A stretch of DNA of 41,898 nt from an uncultured Collinsella sp. (lineage in GTDB: Bacteria > Actinomycetota > Coriobacteriia > Coriobacteriales > Coriobacteriaceae). Under the pieces are notes generated by a model. The model was not told the DNA's origin, did no database searches, and saw only the letters and a program-made list of their open reading frames with translations. Location of the stretch: positions 1-41,898 of the forward strand of contig UQIV01000023.1 of assembly GCA_900541205.1 (NCBI GenBank). The letters run 5' to 3'. Below are positions 41,756 to 41,898 of this stretch, one piece after another. Both the position numbers and the translations under genes were made by a program. Each line of letters begins with the position of its first letter. Position 1 is the first letter of the stretch.

Positions 41756-41865
41756 CGCGACCCCTTTTCCCAGACGCCCAATCACACTCGCCCGGTATTG
41801 TCCCACAACCGGCAGTTAGGAACGTTCCTTTTAATATGAGCAGGACATTGTCAAGAGGCAAAATC

Positions 41866-41897
41866 GGGCCTGGCCCCAACGATATGGGGTCAGGCCC
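41866..41897. repeat. GGGCCTGGCCCC-type palindrome at the right edge
   Basis: GGGCCTGGCCCC-AACGATAT-GGGGTCAGGCCC, one G-U-type mismatch, ends at the window edge. It lies upstream of the K+ channel gene. Similar GGGGTCAGGCCC palindromes are common REP-like repeats in other bacteria. Confidence 0.6.
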
Positions 41898-41898
41898 T

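Overview
The window looks like a chromosomal piece from a gut actinobacterium of the class Coriobacteriia, most like Collinsella. This is inferred from high GC with strong AAGGAG-type ribosome binding sites, an LAATG-type cell-wall anchor, anaerobe-style iron-sulfur flavoproteins, and many short GGGACA-containing intergenic palindromes. No database was searched. No tRNA, rRNA, prophage or complete insertion sequence was seen.

Layout. 1-2.1 kb: hairpins and a terminator, then a secreted beta-helix-like surface protein with a sortase-type tail. 2.2-7.5 kb: an esterase, a uracil/xanthine permease, a MetE C-terminal-type methyltransferase with palindromes in its upstream region, a LysR regulator and a HAD phosphatase. 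7.6-9.8 kb: a 102-bp hairpin, a TPP riboswitch with terminator, and a thiamin operon (thiM, thiamin-binding protein, thiE). 9.8-15.4 kb: a patatin phospholipase and two paralogous GGDEF-PAS proteins; the first carries an EAL domain cut off by one in-frame TAG. 15.5-18.4 kb: a flavoprotein, an ArsC/Spx-like protein without its cysteine, a CobW-type GTPase and TrmL with an insertion. 18.4-24.2 kb: a UvrA paralogue lacking the UvrB-binding domain, overlapped by an AAA ATPase gene, and a TetM/EF-G-like GTPase. 24.4-28 kb: acetyltransferase, small zinc-ribbon protein, RsmJ-type and RlmA-type rRNA methyltransferases, two small membrane proteins. 28-33.7 kb: MATE exporter, LysR/EamA divergent pair, uracil-DNA glycosylase, an SDR and a VUT transporter. 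33.8-38 kb: prfC, an unusual intergenic repeat array, and a GntR(YtrA)-ABC exporter operon. 38-41.9 kb: an EamA remnant, a ferredoxin-flavodoxin protein, a ClC transporter, a LOG-family protein and a two-helix K+ channel.

Most striking is the array at 35586-35886: eight half-repeats in strictly alternating orientation, 40 bp apart, forming four 80-bp palindromic units. Several other intergenic palindromes share a GGGACA/TGTCCC core, and two of them supply the stop codon of the neighbouring gene in the same register. Together they suggest families of REP-like mobile palindromes spread through this genome.
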